64,000 nt of DNA from Nageia nagi (taxonomy: Eukaryota > Pinophyta): positions 202,988,001 to 203,052,000 of the forward strand of contig JBITNC010000001.1 in NCBI GenBank assembly GCA_050084985.1, read 5' to 3'. Below are positions 35,994 through 48,489 of this stretch, piece after piece (the stretch's first letter is position 1; every line of letters starts with the position of its first letter). Both the position numbers and the translations under genes were made by a program. The notes beneath the pieces were generated by a model that had not been told where the DNA came from, searched no databases, and saw nothing but the letters and a program-made list of their open reading frames with translations.

Positions 35994-36340
35994 TTGTATT
36001 TTATCATGGATATTGCATCTAAAAATGGTTTTCTTGAACATTTCAATGTGATAAGTGATTTCTTTACACCTTCTCCTACACAAGAAATATCTAAGGATAT
36101 GGATGTTGAGAAAAATAACAATAGAAAATCTTCTGATGAAATTAGTTTACTAAATTCATCCTTGACTATTGCAAATGATGATGATGTGTAAAATGATATG
36201 TTAATCATAGAAGATCAAGTGCATGATAATGATAGTGGTGATTATGTGGCTAAATTTGATTATGATGCATATTTAAACCTTGAATATATGGATACCTATA
36301 AAATGTATGATATTGCATTTGAAAATTTGATACCTCATAT
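35994..36340 (+). pseudogene. Unidentified acidic ORF inside the short element
   Basis: One reading frame opens at 35994 with MYFIMDIASKNGFLEHF, a SPTQEISKDMDVEK stretch and a DDDV end at 36191. After a TAA and a frame change it goes on with a QVHDNDSGDYVAKFDYDAY stretch. The peptide is acidic and Ser/Asn/Asp-rich, with no motif that I recognise as gag, protease or a host domain. It ends near the second LTR. It could be a vestigial gag N-terminus or captured host sequence; I cannot decide. Confidence 0.35.
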
Positions 36341-37029
36341 TATTTATTTATTTAGTAAATCATGTTTAGACTTCTTAAATGATTTAATGAAATATTACAT
36401 ATTTCAAGATAAAACGATATTATAATGCAATACCATGTGGTATATTATATATTATCTCATATAGCATGGGTCTTATTTTAAAGTATCTTGAATATAACAA
36501 TGATTATATTATTGCAAGAGGTCAACCTTCACTCCTTTTTATGTCTTTTATAAGGCTATATAAATGGGTTGATAGGTTGATCTCCATATATCAAATTTCT
36601 ATTGATATTGATATCTCTAGATGACACCTATCTTGAGAATTTGTTACACTTAGAGTTTTGTACTTTCTATCTTTGGCATACATCATAATTAAGCATATTC
36701 CATGCAGTTAGCAATGTGATTCTCCTATGTCATTATTAGTGAGTTTCTCTTAGGCTGTCAATGACATGCATCTTCTAGGTTTAGGTTTCTATAATTCAAT
36801 GGTTTATATATTGGTTCATGCACATGAATATTATCTATGATCTCATCATGAGTTTGATTCCATTCCTTCAAAGATTCATTGCTATCTACTTTTGAAGATT
36901 GTACACACACTTCATATTAGGTGCACACTTTTCATGTATATCTACTACAATTTGATATAGTTTCTATTGTATATTGTAGAATATATTTAATTAGGTTTAT
37001 TCATATATTTGCATAATTTATAATCTACA
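36335..37029 (+). repeat. 3' LTR of the short element
   Basis: About 695 bp, collinear with 34724-35464; ends TAATCTACA. No clear polypurine tract precedes it. Confidence 0.65.
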
Positions 37030-37199
37030 ATAAAGGTGGTGGAATAAATATATTCTTGGTTGTTGCTCATATATATGGATAAATTCTACAAAACAAGATG
37101 AATATGGACCTTACTCATGATATACTTGACCAAATGATGTAGAAGAATCCACTTGATTCATATTATGATTAGGAAGAGCATTTTTAAAAAATCCAAGAA

Positions 37200-38290
37200 T
37201 TTATTATGTGGAATTTCCTATTAATATTTGAACATTGTCTATAAGATCTTGAATTACATATTTCAATCCCATACACCCATTAGTGTTGTGTCCTTTATTC
37301 CTATGGTACTCACAAAAATCATTTTCCTTATATCATGCTCTCATTGATGCCATTAGATTATCTTTGATTTTGTACAATTTTAATAGGTTTTATTGTAATA
37401 CCTTGGATAATATATCCAAGAATGATTTTGAAAAGGGAGTAAAATTTTATCATGATTTTGGTGGAAAAGGTGCTTTACATTGAATTTTACTTGTTCTCTT
37501 ATTATAGGTTATTATGGATATCATTGAGACTATGTTTCTATGATTGGTTTCACTTGATTTAAGTCTTATGATATTTGATTATTATGTGTCTTTTGATAAA
37601 TTTGATTGTTTTCATTTCCATTGTTACATTTTTATCATTGATTTTCTCCTTCTTACATAACTTGATATCACCTACTTGAATATTAACCTCTTCAATAAGT
37701 TTTGCTTGTGTAGTGCTTCCTCAAAAGATATATGTTGTATTTGTAATATATAAGATATTTTCTTATTATAACTTTTATTATTGGTCAACTCTTATTATGG
37801 TAAATAATATGTCAAATATATTATGATTTCTCTCTATATTGACTCATATTCATTGATCAATTCATCATCAAATTGCAATATTATATCCATGTACATGATA
37901 GATTCTCTCTTTCTCATGTTGATGGAAAAAAGTTATAAGAATAAAAGCTGATTTTTTGAAAGAGTAAATGTTATTTTAGGGCAAGTTGTTATACCAATCA
38001 AATGCTTGGACATCAAGTATCATTGGAAATATTATAAGTATGAGATAATTATCATTTTATATGATATAGAAGAGTATATGAATTATCTCAAATGTTCCTT
38101 TGGATTATCTTTTCCTTTATACTTTTCTATATTTGAAACCTCAAATTTGCATGTAAATAATTTGGTTGGAACAACATGGTTGATAGGTTCATTGATAATT
38201 AATTGATATGATGGCTTGCTCTTACTTTGACCATTAATTTTTAATTCCATATCTTGTAACCTCTTTAAAATTTTATCATTCATTGTTGAA
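37200..38290 (-). pseudogene. Tat/Ogre-like gag, decayed
   Basis: Gag remnant of the Tat-like host element. 38083-38283 is open and reads RLQDMELKINGQSKSKPSYQ, then FEVSNIEKYKGKDNPKEHLR, the well-known capsid start of Tat/Ogre-lineage gags (coiled-coil helix, K-F-x(n)-Y-x-G-x-x-x-P-x-x-H-L-R). Near 37262-37325 the minus strand gives NDFCEYHRNKGHNTNGC, the lineage's C-x2-H zinc-finger variant, followed by a GLKYVIQDLIDN helix. Stops and indels break the middle. Its orientation matches the LTRs at 19671 and 52316. Protease and pol expected downstream are not seen before the next insertion. Confidence 0.7.
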
Positions 38291-40163
38291 GGTTATTGAT
38301 TTAACATGTTTTAGATTTGATAATTAAGTTGATAGCATTATTATATATTTTTACCTAATGGTGATTTTATGTTGGATTGGGAATATATTAACTTTATGTT
38401 ATATAAGGTTGGTTTTGTTGATGTACCATATGATTGATAAATCCTTGGCTTTGATTTTGGTATGATGGTTGATAAATACTTTGATTCAAAACTTATTGAT
38501 AAGATTAATTTTTTCCATGATTGTAACAAGGATCTTATTGATATGATTGAGATTGATTCACATTTTGATAAGCTTAATGTGAGATATTTTGAGGATCCAT
38601 TTTTTTTAAAGTTGCTTATCTTATTTTGGTTTTTTTATTTTATTTTATATGAAAGATTTTTTTTCCCAACATTATAAGCAACTTGTTTTGATTAATTTTG
38701 ATTTGGAATCCTCAAAGGATTGAGATTTGGATTGACCCCTAGACTTTTAATGTGTGAAATTCATTGATCAAGATTTTACTAAAATATCAATGTATCTAAG
38801 GGTTTATGTAATGATATTTATTGTAATGGTTGAGATTGAAATTTATTTATTATAACATATGGTAATGGTGATACAAAATAAAATTGAGGAATCATAAATA
38901 AAAATAATGAAAACCAAGGATTATTTGATTCTTTTCATTCCTAATTTTGATCATAAGATGAAGAATGAAGCAAATCATGATGTTTAGGATCAAAATAATG
39001 ACTCACATTTGGTACCCAAGAATATTGTGGCATACTTTGTTATTATTGAATTTTGAAATTCTCAAAAGGTGATACTGATTGAGTTTGAATTATCAAATCA
39101 TTCATAAATTGCTCTTCAGATTCTTGAGGAATATTTTAAATAAGGGTTATTTATGATTCCAAGAGAAATGAATGAATGATGAGAAGGTTCTTATATTGAA
39201 TAATGATATCATAATGTATTTTATTTTTAATTAACTTCTTGGTTTTTATCAAGTTCTCTACTACTAGCTTTAGAGATAGTTTTAGTAGCTATGTTCACAT
39301 ATGGTTCTAAACTTTGTAGGATTAACTAGACTATGAAGCCAATGTATGGGTGGAAAATGTACCATGTTCAAAAGATAATAAGATACAAGATGTTAGTGGT
39401 GCTAATCAAGATAAATAAATAAACACCAATTTTCCTATATTTTGGTTAAGATATTTTTAATATATGTAAGATTAAGAAAAATTACCCAATGATCTTTTAA
39501 GAGATATATAGAAATCCTATATACTAGATAATAATGATGAGAAGATATAAATGGTTATTTAGTCTTACATAATTACAATTTATTTAATTGACCTTTTATT
39601 TATTTAGTAAGAGTTGATTTTAACAAAGTGATCTCTTATGTAGTTTATCCTAAAATTAATCTCATTAAATGTTTGACAAATCAAGGCTTAATCTCTAAAG
39701 GTATGGAGAGTTTAAAGATAAGTAGCCTACCTTGGGAGTGAGAGCAAAGTGTAGGTAAGGTCATGGATATGAAGTACATGTGCCTTAGTATAATCCTAGG
39801 GTTGTGATGTCATATGAAATGTTGAAATCATAATGATAATGAAATCTATATGATAAATGCCAATATGATACCTTCATACAATTCTAGGTAATCCCATATA
39901 AAGATTATAATTTGATAATTTTTATTAGTTCTAAATACACAATTTGAGCTTAATTAATGTAAATAACATATAATATGAGCTAGAGAATATAAAGGAACTA
40001 TAGGACCAATATAGAGGCTCTAGTTATAGTCAATGATCACATGATTTTTGATGCAAAAACTTATGTTATAACTCTCTATTTCTTGATTATCCTACATAAG
40101 TCTGACTAATTAGTACCAATTGACCAATCAATTAGTATTTGGCTATCTGATCATAATGGTAAT
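38291..40163 (-). other. Eroded N-terminal gag and leader of the Tat-like element
   Basis: No well-conserved domain. Minus-strand pieces such as 38341-38529 and about 38930-39060 (PQYSWVPNVSHYFDPKHHD-like) could be the variable Pro/Tyr-rich N-terminal gag part. The rest, to the LTR at 40164, looks non-coding. Confidence 0.35.
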
Positions 40164-42092
40164 TATGGTGACCCTCCCCTTAATACTATTTTATTCATTT
40201 GTAATAATGTTATGATAAGCATGTTTGTGTTTAAAATGTGTTTATTAGATCATTTATTCATATGTTGTTTCATTATTATGAATTATTATTTCATATATTC
40301 TTAGGAATTTGATTCTACTTGTAATTTATGTGTTTACAAGAATAGGTGCCCAAGTGAGTGGGTCCTTTAATTGGATATAAATTGGACATGATGATGATGC
40401 CTTAGCCCATAAGGAAATCATGAATGAATCTAGGCATTTTATTGTGTTGTGTGATTGAGAGCAAGGAAGTTATCTTATTGGCAACAGAGCTCTATTTTCC
40501 CTTGTGTTGCATGGTTATGAGTGCTTGAGAAAAATGATTACCTTTGATTGGTTATTTTCATTGGTCTATAAAAAAATAGTTAATACAAAAGAAACATACA
40601 TATTAAATTGTTTGATATATTGCATGCATTAAGTTCTAGATATTTAATGGTTTAATTATCTAAAATATTTAACATTAATATTTTAGATATTTTATGGTTT
40701 TTAGAAGTTAAACTCAGTATCAAAAATATATAGTGTAATTTATTTATTTAAAATTTATTTTTTAAATAAATTAGTAAAAACTTAGATTAAACTACATGTT
40801 CTAGTTTTATGCTTCAGTGAGTTTTTGAAATTGCAACCTTACTAATTTTTTGCAACTGCAAAATAATTCCTTTTTAATCATACTTGGTGTGGATTTTTGG
40901 GATACTTTTGGGTCTTGTATACTTGCTAGATTTGGATTAAGCTTGCATTTTTTGGGTGATAAAACTTCAAAAGGAATTGCTTACAAAATTTAGGTGCCCT
41001 CTATGCATGCTAGTTTTTATTTGATTTCTAAAAAGAAATTTGATTGTTAGAAAAAGCTAAAAATAGGAATGGTTTTAGGTATTTGTATTTTCCAAAAATA
41101 GTTTACCCTTTTCAAATTAGAATGAATATTATTTTTATGAATAACTTGAGATAGAAATCTAGAATATAAAATAAGCATTAATTTGGAAAATGCATTTAGG
41201 GTTTTGTTAATAAAAGTTGCATTTTAAATTTAGATGCATATTTGATATTTAAAATTATGGAAAAATAATTTTGGTTATAACCAAGGATGAGCATTTAGTT
41301 TAAAATGCATTCTAGTTTCTATTTGTTTTTAGAATTGTATTCAATTTTTTTATTAGAATAAAAAGACCTTTCAATTAACATAAAATCTATTTCATTCAAA
41401 AAAGAAGTGGGTGGAATTAAGTATACCCCATGAGAAAGCACAACAAATAAACCAAAAAGTATCCCCTTTAAACTAACTCTAGGTTAGGAATTCATTTTAG
41501 ATGAACTTGACTAATGGAGCAGGGTGCATTTCCCCAATAATCAAGAAAATTCTGCAAATACTGAATCTCCATGTTCACTTTCTCAAGTTGAATAATAATT
41601 TGAAGCCAACATTCATAGAAAATAACATATTTGTCCACTAAAATAAAGGAATAATTCTATTCAAATTTTAATTCATGGGTTTGAATAGAAATGGAAGTTT
41701 TTTGGGTATTTTTTGTCTTGATTGAGAACCCAACAAAATGTAAAAGAATGAGTCATGTAGAGTTTTTATATTCTTTTTCTCTAAAAATTTCTAAGTTTTC
41801 ATAAAATAGTTATTCTGTATTTTCATTAAAATTAGATTTTAATTTTAAATATTGTACGTGTTATATATATATATATATATAATGATTGTAATTAAGGTTG
41901 TATTGCAAGCCTGTGTGGAAGGTCAAGAGGAGGAGTGGTGGCATGTGGTGCGTGCCAACCCCCCTATATTATTAGGTAATGGGGTGAGGGAGCTAGGCAC
42001 ATGGTGTGCACTAGCCCCCACCCCCATATTTCATAATAACTATAAGAACTATATGTTTAAAAAAATATTTAAAGTAAATAAATAAATATGTA

Positions 42093-42130
<38 letters not shown>

Positions 42131-43815
42131 AATAGTTAATTTTGTTTTATAAAAAAATAGAATAATATTTATGTATATAATATTATATTAAATAAATTTA
42201 TTATTTTATTTATAAGGGAGTTATAAATTGAAAACACATGCATTTTTGGGAATATAATATTATATTTAATATTGTTATTGTTTTATTTATAAGGTAGTTT
42301 AAATCAAAACATATGCATTTTTGCAATCATGGGAAAGAAGCATGATTTTACCTTGTATTATTATTGCATTTATGTAAATGGAAACTATAATATAATGATG
42401 AAATACTTTGCATTTTTGAACAAGAAGAAGGATGTGCATTCATATTAAGGCTAAGAAGAGAGTTCTTAGCATGAATTTGTCTTATGTTACTTGTTTTATA
42501 TTTAAGTTAATATATCAACAAGATGCATTTAGAGATCAAAAGAAGTGTTTATTTGATCCATTTAAAGTTGACATTCATGATAGAGGCTAACTTTCCAATT
42601 ACAAGAGAATGATCAAATTCAACAATGAAGCAACAAATGTATATTTCATGTATTATAAAGAAAGTGATTTTTATGATTTTGTAAATTCATCTAAAATGAG
42701 GGAGATGTAATGTATGATGTAAATTTGATTATGAAAATGGTTTAAGAGGCTATTTAATTTTAAATTTGGATTGAGTGAAAATGAGTTTAATTTGCATTTA
42801 TGAATGATTTAAATATTTGTAAATGGAATAATATATAAATTTTGTTTCCTTTCATCCACATATGGGAATGGATTCATTTTTATTTGAAATAAATTCAAGT
42901 AAATGAATGGATTCATTTTTAGATAAGTTATCTAGAATTTAATCTATCAATTCATAAGATATTGGATTTTAAAAAGAGATAAAAGCAAATAAGATGCTTT
43001 AATCCTTCAAGTAATTGTTTAGGTATTAGAAAGTAAAATCATAAAACTCAAACATAGGCTAAATTTGTACTTGAAATAATCAGGATCTATTTCATAGTTT
43101 CAAATATGGGCTACAAAAAATCTTGCAGTGGGATCTAAGTTAAGTGGATGATATTTTACCATAATTACAAACTAAAATAGATGAATCCTTATATACTTGG
43201 TAAAACTTAGAAAAATAAGAGAGTCTAGTTCTATCACAAGTCCATAAACACTTAGCTAATAAATAATGAGAAGATTATTTCTAGCAAAGGTGGTAATTAT
43301 AGGAATTATGGGTAGGTAATTACTACATGACTTAGTGATGATCCTTTATGAGTATTATAGGTAGGTAAAGGTACTTCAATTAGTCTCAAGGTGAGATTAA
43401 CATTAACTTCAATCATAAGAGGTGATATGAAGTTGATTCACTTGGCTTATACTTAGGATCACTTAATGAGGTACATAAATGATGATCAAGAAATGCATGT
43501 CCCTTCTTAGGAGTATGGTCCCCAAGAAGAACCCAAAGGCTATGAATGGTATAAGGTAGTTCTAACATGGGATATGCTATAACTACAAGTTCTACTTAAT
43601 TGAACATCATAGATGATCAAAGAAATAGATACCATATGACTTGGAACTTATGGGGTTTGATCCTCCTCATCCACTTGAGGGTCATTTTTAGTGACTAACA
43701 TAAACTCAAATGTGAAAATACCATATCTTATTTAAATAAAATAATTTAAGTATGATTATATATGTGTATAAAAAATTTATACTAACTTTTTAGGTAGAAT
43801 TAGATGGACATTTCA
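40164..43815 (+). repeat. Gypsy 5' LTR (3.65 kb)
   Basis: Starts TATGGTGACCCTCC (G-to-A in the TG) and ends GGACATTTCA before TT and the primer-binding site. Collinear with 48490-51821. Holds (AT)n tracts at 41862-41881 and 42098-42126 enclosing a GC-richer patch (41900-42030), which sits where the partner LTR has the large inverted repeat. Confidence 0.87.
41862..42126. repeat. GC-richer patch between two (AT)n tracts
   Basis: (AT)n at 41862-41881, then AATGATTGTAATTAAGG, then a patch of G/C runs (GAGGAGGAGTGGTGGCATG, CTAGCCCCCACCCCC), then (AT)n at 42098-42126. The start matches the left arm of the hairpin at 50052. The rest is not a long palindrome here. The open frame at 41852-42085 is chance. 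Confidence 0.7.
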
Positions 43816-43817
43816 TT

Positions 43818-43829
43818 TGGTATCAAAGC
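43818..43829 (+). other. Gypsy primer-binding site (tRNA-iMet type)
   Basis: TGGTATCAAAGC matches the usual initiator-Met site TGGTATCAGAGC at 11 of 12 positions, two bases after the 5' LTR end. Confidence 0.88.
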
Positions 43830-44149
43830 ATTAGTGTAAAAGGGAAAAATGCTTCCTAAAAATATAATTTTTTCCTAAACCTAACTTAAACCTTTTCTAT
43901 CCTTTTTTAATCAATATAGACACTAATACAAGAAATGCTTAATAAAGGAATGCAAATCAAGTACATTCCCATGGAAGTATTTCCCAAGGTAATCATAATG
44001 AAGATACATCTAGGATTTAAATTGAAAATGCTAGCATTTTAAGATTGTAGGAGTAATTGATAAAGCAATAAGAAATGTTGGAAATATTGATGAACAAAAT
44101 GCAAAATCCCAATAACCAAAATAATGTTGATGATAATGAGAAAAGAGTT

Positions 44150-45140
44150 AGTAACAATAATATTGATCCTATTAGATCTAGGGTAGATTAGGAACTTATG
44201 AAAGATTGAAAGAAGCTTCTAGTTCTAATATTTAATGAAAAACATGGAGGGGAAGTTGTTAAAGATTGGTTGGAAGAAATGGAGATATATTTCTCTTTGA
44301 AATATATTTATTCTGAAGCATAGATTGCTTGAGATATGGTGAACTTTTTTGGACCCACCTTGCAAGGGTGGAAGTCCTACAAAGCTCAATAAAAGATCCA
44401 AGGAGTAAACCTTAAGTGGGAGGATTTTATTGTTGATTTTAAGAAGAAATATATAATAGAATAATTTTATTATGAAATGTATGATGAATTTTACACCCTT
44501 CAATAAGGAAATTTATAAGTGGAATAATATCATAAAAAATTATGAAACTATTGAAATATATACCCAAGGATAAAAATGACTTGAAGGTTCATAGATTTAT
44601 TTTGGGATTGGGTTCTAAAATCAAAACATTAGTAAATATACATAAGCTATAAATGCTAGAAAAAGTATCTGACCTAACTCATAGGCAGAAAGAAACTTAC
44701 GATCCAAAAGATCTTTTATGAATTATAGTGTATTGAATAAGGATAAAAAAATAAGAGATGAGAAATATGAATAATAAAAAGTTTCTCAAATGGGAAAAAG
44801 ATCATCAGTAATAAAATAATAAAAGATTCAAAGGAAATAATTTCAAACAAAATCAAAACCAACCCCAAAACAAAAACATTAGAAATGGTGTAAATAATAA
44901 GAAAAATCCTTAGAAAGTGGAAATTAGGGTCAAATATAAAATTAAATTTCAAAGAGAATAGGAATGATGCTTCAAAGGATAACTATAAAAATAATATTCA
45001 AGGATCAAAGAAGGGATTCTATTGGGTTTTGTGATGGACCTAACCATTTTGTGAATAAGTGCTCAAAAAGGAAGAGTTTATCTAAACATAGGATTTTTGC
45101 AACAATTGAAAAGGCTAATTTGAATAGTGAAGTAACACCT
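44150..45140 (+). pseudogene. Gypsy gag with degenerate zinc knuckle
   Basis: Capsid region at 44240-44480 reads a GGEVVKDWLEEMEIYF-like stretch, then a KWEDFIVDFKKKYI-like stretch and YEMYDEFYTLQ-like residues, the standard plant gag core with stops where relatives have Gln/Trp. The knuckle at 45024-45068 reads SIGFCDGPNHFVNKC: the last three ligands of a CCHC box remain and the first Cys is lost. Basic Lys-rich sequence precedes it. Located between the primer-binding site and protease. Confidence 0.8.
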
Positions 45141-45149
45141 ATGTAAATT

Positions 45150-45480
45150 TTAGGTATTATATTTGATAAAAAGTTTAAAATTCTTATTGATTATGGTGCA
45201 ACAAAGAGTTTTATTTCTTTTTCTATTAAAAGAGATATTTTGAAAGCACCAAATTTTTTGACAAAAGGATGATCAGTTAAGTATGGCCCTAGATAAACCT
45301 AACTTTTAAATCAATATTTTAAAAATGTTAAAATTAACTTACCTAAAGGAGTTATAGAATGGGATTTATACATAGCACCTTTACATTCCTTTGATGTCAT
45401 TCTAGGAATGTATTGGCTTTGAGCTTATAAATATTTGATTGAGTTTCATGAAATATAGATTGAATTCACTATATCCAACT
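45150..45480 (+). pseudogene. Gypsy aspartic protease, decayed
   Basis: Reads KILIDYGATKSFISFSIKRD (catalytic D-Y-G-A where D-S/T/C-G-A is expected), then LPKGVIEWDLYIAPLHS and FDVILGMYWL, the conserved second half. It is collinear with the protease at 28460-28765, including the K-S-F-I-S motif. A stop lies at a position equivalent to Trp/Arg in that copy. The Tyr after the catalytic Asp would inactivate it. Confidence 0.87.
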
Positions 45481-45639
45481 TTCAAAGGAAAATAATCGAT
45501 TATGATAGAGGTAGTGTCAAACCTTATCTCCTTACTACTATGTAATTAAAAATAACTATCTAAAAGGGTGAGTTAATTTATGTAGTGAATATTAAGGAAG
45601 TGGAAAAACATAACTTGAATAAGAAAATATTTCAACAAT

Positions 45640-46560
45640 ATTCTTTTTTGTAAGAATTTTGGGATTTTTTTCTTGAATACTTGTTATGACTACCCCCAAA
45701 ATGAGAATTTGATTTCTCTATTGATCTAATTCCTGGTGTAAAGCTAATTTCAAAAGCTCCTTATAGAATGACAATAATTGAGATGTAGGAGATAAAGATG
45801 CAACTTTAGGATTTATTAGAAAAATATATAATCAAGCCTAGTGTATCTCCATAGGGTACTCCAATCCTCTTTGTGAAAAATAAGGATGTATTCATGTGCC
45901 TGTATATCGATTATCAAATATTAAATAAAGTCATAATTAAGAATAAATACCCTCTACTAAGAATCGATGATTTGTTCAATCAACTTAAAGATGTTGCTAA
46001 TTTTTTGAAAATTGATCTAATATCTAGATACCATTAGTTTATAATAAAAATTTTTAACACACATAAAATAGCTTTTAAAACTATATATGGTCACTATGAG
46101 TTTGTTGTGTTTCCTTTTGGATTGACCAATATGCCTACTGCTTTTATAAATCTCATGAATAACATATATTTTGGGAATAATTAGATAAATTTTTACTAGA
46201 GTTTTTAGATTATATTTTCATTTATTCAAGAAACAAGGAAGAACATGATTATCATCTAAAGTTTATTTTATAAGTATTAAGAAAACATCATCTTTTTAGA
46301 AAGCTCTCCAAATGCAAATTTTATATCTCACAAGTTCAATACTTGGGACATATAATTTCAACTAAATGTGTGTTAATTAATCCAAAAAATATCAAGTATG
46401 TCATGAGTTGGGATACTCCTACTAAGATGATTGAATTTAGAATTATTATGGGACTTTCAAGATATTACCAATACTTTATAAAGGATTTTTCTAGAATAGA
46501 ATATCCTATTACAAGTCTCAAAAAAAGATTCAATACTTTAAGTAGAATGAAAAATTTGAA
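45640..46560 (+). pseudogene. Gypsy reverse transcriptase, decayed
   Basis: Order of motifs: PGVKLISKAPYRMTIIEM, KYIIKPSVSP, then [63 protein letters not shown]. The catalytic DD block near 46200 is damaged by a frameshift (DYIFIYSRNKEEHDYHL-like residues remain, one catalytic Asp lost). The 46343-46579 piece is open and reads MGHIISTKCVLINPKN, then MGLSRYYQYFIKDFSRIEYP, the RT connection. Collinear with 27501-28250. Confidence 0.9.
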
Positions 46561-47000
46561 AAAGAATTTGAAACCCTAAAAGAGAAAATCACAATCACTC
46601 CAATTCTTTCTATACTATATCCTTTTGGAGATTTAATAGTGTGTACTATAGCTTATTTACTTGGTTTAGGAGGTATATTATCTCAAAGTGATAGACATGT
46701 AGCATATGAATCTTGCAAGTTAAATACTCATGAAATTAATTATACTACACATGGCCTTTAGTTAGTAGCCATTTTTCATGCACTAAAGGTCTATAGGTAT
46801 TATTTTTTAGGGCAACCTTTTAAGTTAAAATTATATCATCAAAGTTTAAGGTACATTTTTACTCAAAATGACCTTAATGCATGCCAAAGAAGATGGATGG
46901 AGTTCTTTGCTGAATATTTCTTTGGAATAAGTATATTAAAGGTCACAAAAATAAGGTTATGAATGCTTTAACTACATGCATGCAGCTTATGAGTATGAAA
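46561..47000 (+). pseudogene. Gypsy RNase H, decayed
   Basis: Plus-strand reading shows ITITPILSILYPFGD, VCTIAYLLGLGGILSQ (the catalytic Asp of the usual DAS motif replaced), YTTHGL with a stop, then YHQSLRYIFTQNDLNACQRRW and a terminal NALTT stretch. Matches the copy at 26941-27415 in order. Confidence 0.8.
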
Positions 47001-48470
47001 AAAAGTTAATTTAACTTGTTAGATCAAGTTAAGGAATTTCAAAACCATGATTCTTATTGTCTCAAGATTGGTGATAGATTAGAAAAATCTAACCCTTAAA
47101 TTAAATATTTTGGGATTAAGGATGTATTTTTATGCTTTAAAGATAAATATTTTTATTCCAAATACTGGTGGTATTAGAAAAATAATCATACAAAAAACAT
47201 ATCGATCACCTTTTTCTACTCATCTTGGTGGTGCAAAAATGCAAGAAAATATCAAAAAGAATTTTTATTGGTGTGGAATTAAGAAAGATATTAATGAGTT
47301 TGTAACTAAATAATTGGAATGTCAAAAAGTTAAATTAGAACATCAATATCTAGGTGGTTTATATTATCCATATGATATTTCCACACAAAAATAGCAAATG
47401 ATATCAATGGATTTCATTATTGGTTTGCCTAAAATAAGATTTCATCATGATGCTACGTTTTTCATAGTTGACTATCTCACTAAAGTGGGTTATTTTATTC
47501 TAGGAATACAACAAATGATGTTAGAACTATTGGAAATAAGTTTATTAACATATTATTAAATTACATGGATTTCCTAAAGTAATAGTTTCAAATAGGGATC
47601 CCAAGTTCACTTCTTAGATTTGGAGAACCTTACATTAAGTTGTAGGCACCAAATTGAATATAAGTTCAACATATCATCCATAAATGGATGGTCAAATTGA
47701 AGAGGTTAATAGGATCCTTGAATATATATTGAAAATGTACTATATGGATTATAAACTTAAATGGGAAGATTACTTGTACTTGGTTCAATTAGATTATAAT
47801 AATTCTTATCACTCATCCTTGGAGATGGCACCTTTAGAGATGCTATATGGAATGAAGTGTAGGATTTCATTATCATGGGATAATTCAAAATATCATGTAG
47901 TGATTAGATCAAATCATTTGAATGAAATGGAGAAACTCAAAATGATTTAGAAAAGGCTTAAGGAAGAATTCAATCATCAAAAGAGTTATGCTAATTAGAA
48001 AACAACTCCACTATAATTCTATATGGTAGATAAAGTATTCTTATGATTTCATCCTATGAAAGGTGACATAAAGTATACTAAATTGGATCCATGGTTTGTA
48101 GGGCCTTTTGAAATTGTAGGAAAAATAATTCTAGTTGCCTATAAACTAGCCTTACCACCTACTCTATCAAAGATTCATGATTTCTTTCATATATCTCTAC
48201 TTAGAAAATATATTGTTGATCCCTTCAATGTTTTAGATTTAACTAAATTGTATATGTTAGATCCAGTCACCATTTAAGTACTTCCTATAAGAGTTCTTGG
48301 TTTTATAATTAGGAAGTTGAGGAATAGGGAAATAAGAGAGTATAGGGTCCAACAGGATTAATACTCTAAGTCTACCACTACTTCGGAGAATGTGGATGTT
48401 ATGAAAGAACAATTTCCTTATTTTTTAATGCATTTATTTTATGAATAATGTGAGCATGAAGGATTGTATT
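47001..48470 (+). pseudogene. Gypsy integrase with degenerate C-terminal domain
   Basis: HHCC region at 47210-47330: SPFSTHLGGAKMQENIKK, FYWCGIKKDINEFVTK, then a stop and LECQKV. Core from 47400: MISMDFIIGLPKIRFHHDA, FFIVDYLTKVGYF, and later a piece open from 47684 (MDGQIEEVNRILEYILKMY, with a catalytic-Glu-type segment). 48056-48277 reads WFVGPFEIVGKIILVAYKLA, then HDFFHISLLRKYIVDP. The end near 48290-48440 (RKLRNREIREYRVQQD, then MKEQFPYFL) resembles the chromodomain-like tail of the copy at 25530. Several stops and frameshifts. Confidence 0.87.
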
Positions 48471-48489
48471 ATTTTTAAGGGGGAAAGGA
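48470..48489 (+). other. Gypsy polypurine tract
   Basis: A purine run (TTTTTAAGGGGGAAAGGA, ending at 48489) lies directly before the 3' LTR TG at 48490. It primes plus-strand synthesis and confirms orientation. Confidence 0.85.

Larger units (their letters stand above)
34724..37029 (+). mobile_element. Short non-autonomous LTR element
   Basis: Two direct repeats (34724-35464 and about 36335-37029) flank an interior of about 870 bp. Both repeats share GATTTAATGMAATATTA, CATGGGTCTTATTTTAAAGT and GGTTGATCTCCATATAT and end in TCTACA. After the first repeat, TTTTGGTGAACTCC (35465-35478) sits where a primer-binding site would be. No RT, integrase or protease fits in the interior. Possible target duplication AAAAA/ATAAA is weak. 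It lies inside the Tat-like element just downstream of its gag. Small size and no pol suggest a TRIM/LARD-like passenger. Confidence 0.6.

Noticed and set aside
36198-36425. Separate second gene following the acidic ORF
   Set aside because: Its last third runs into the second LTR of the short element, so it is at most a continuation of the same broken interior frame.
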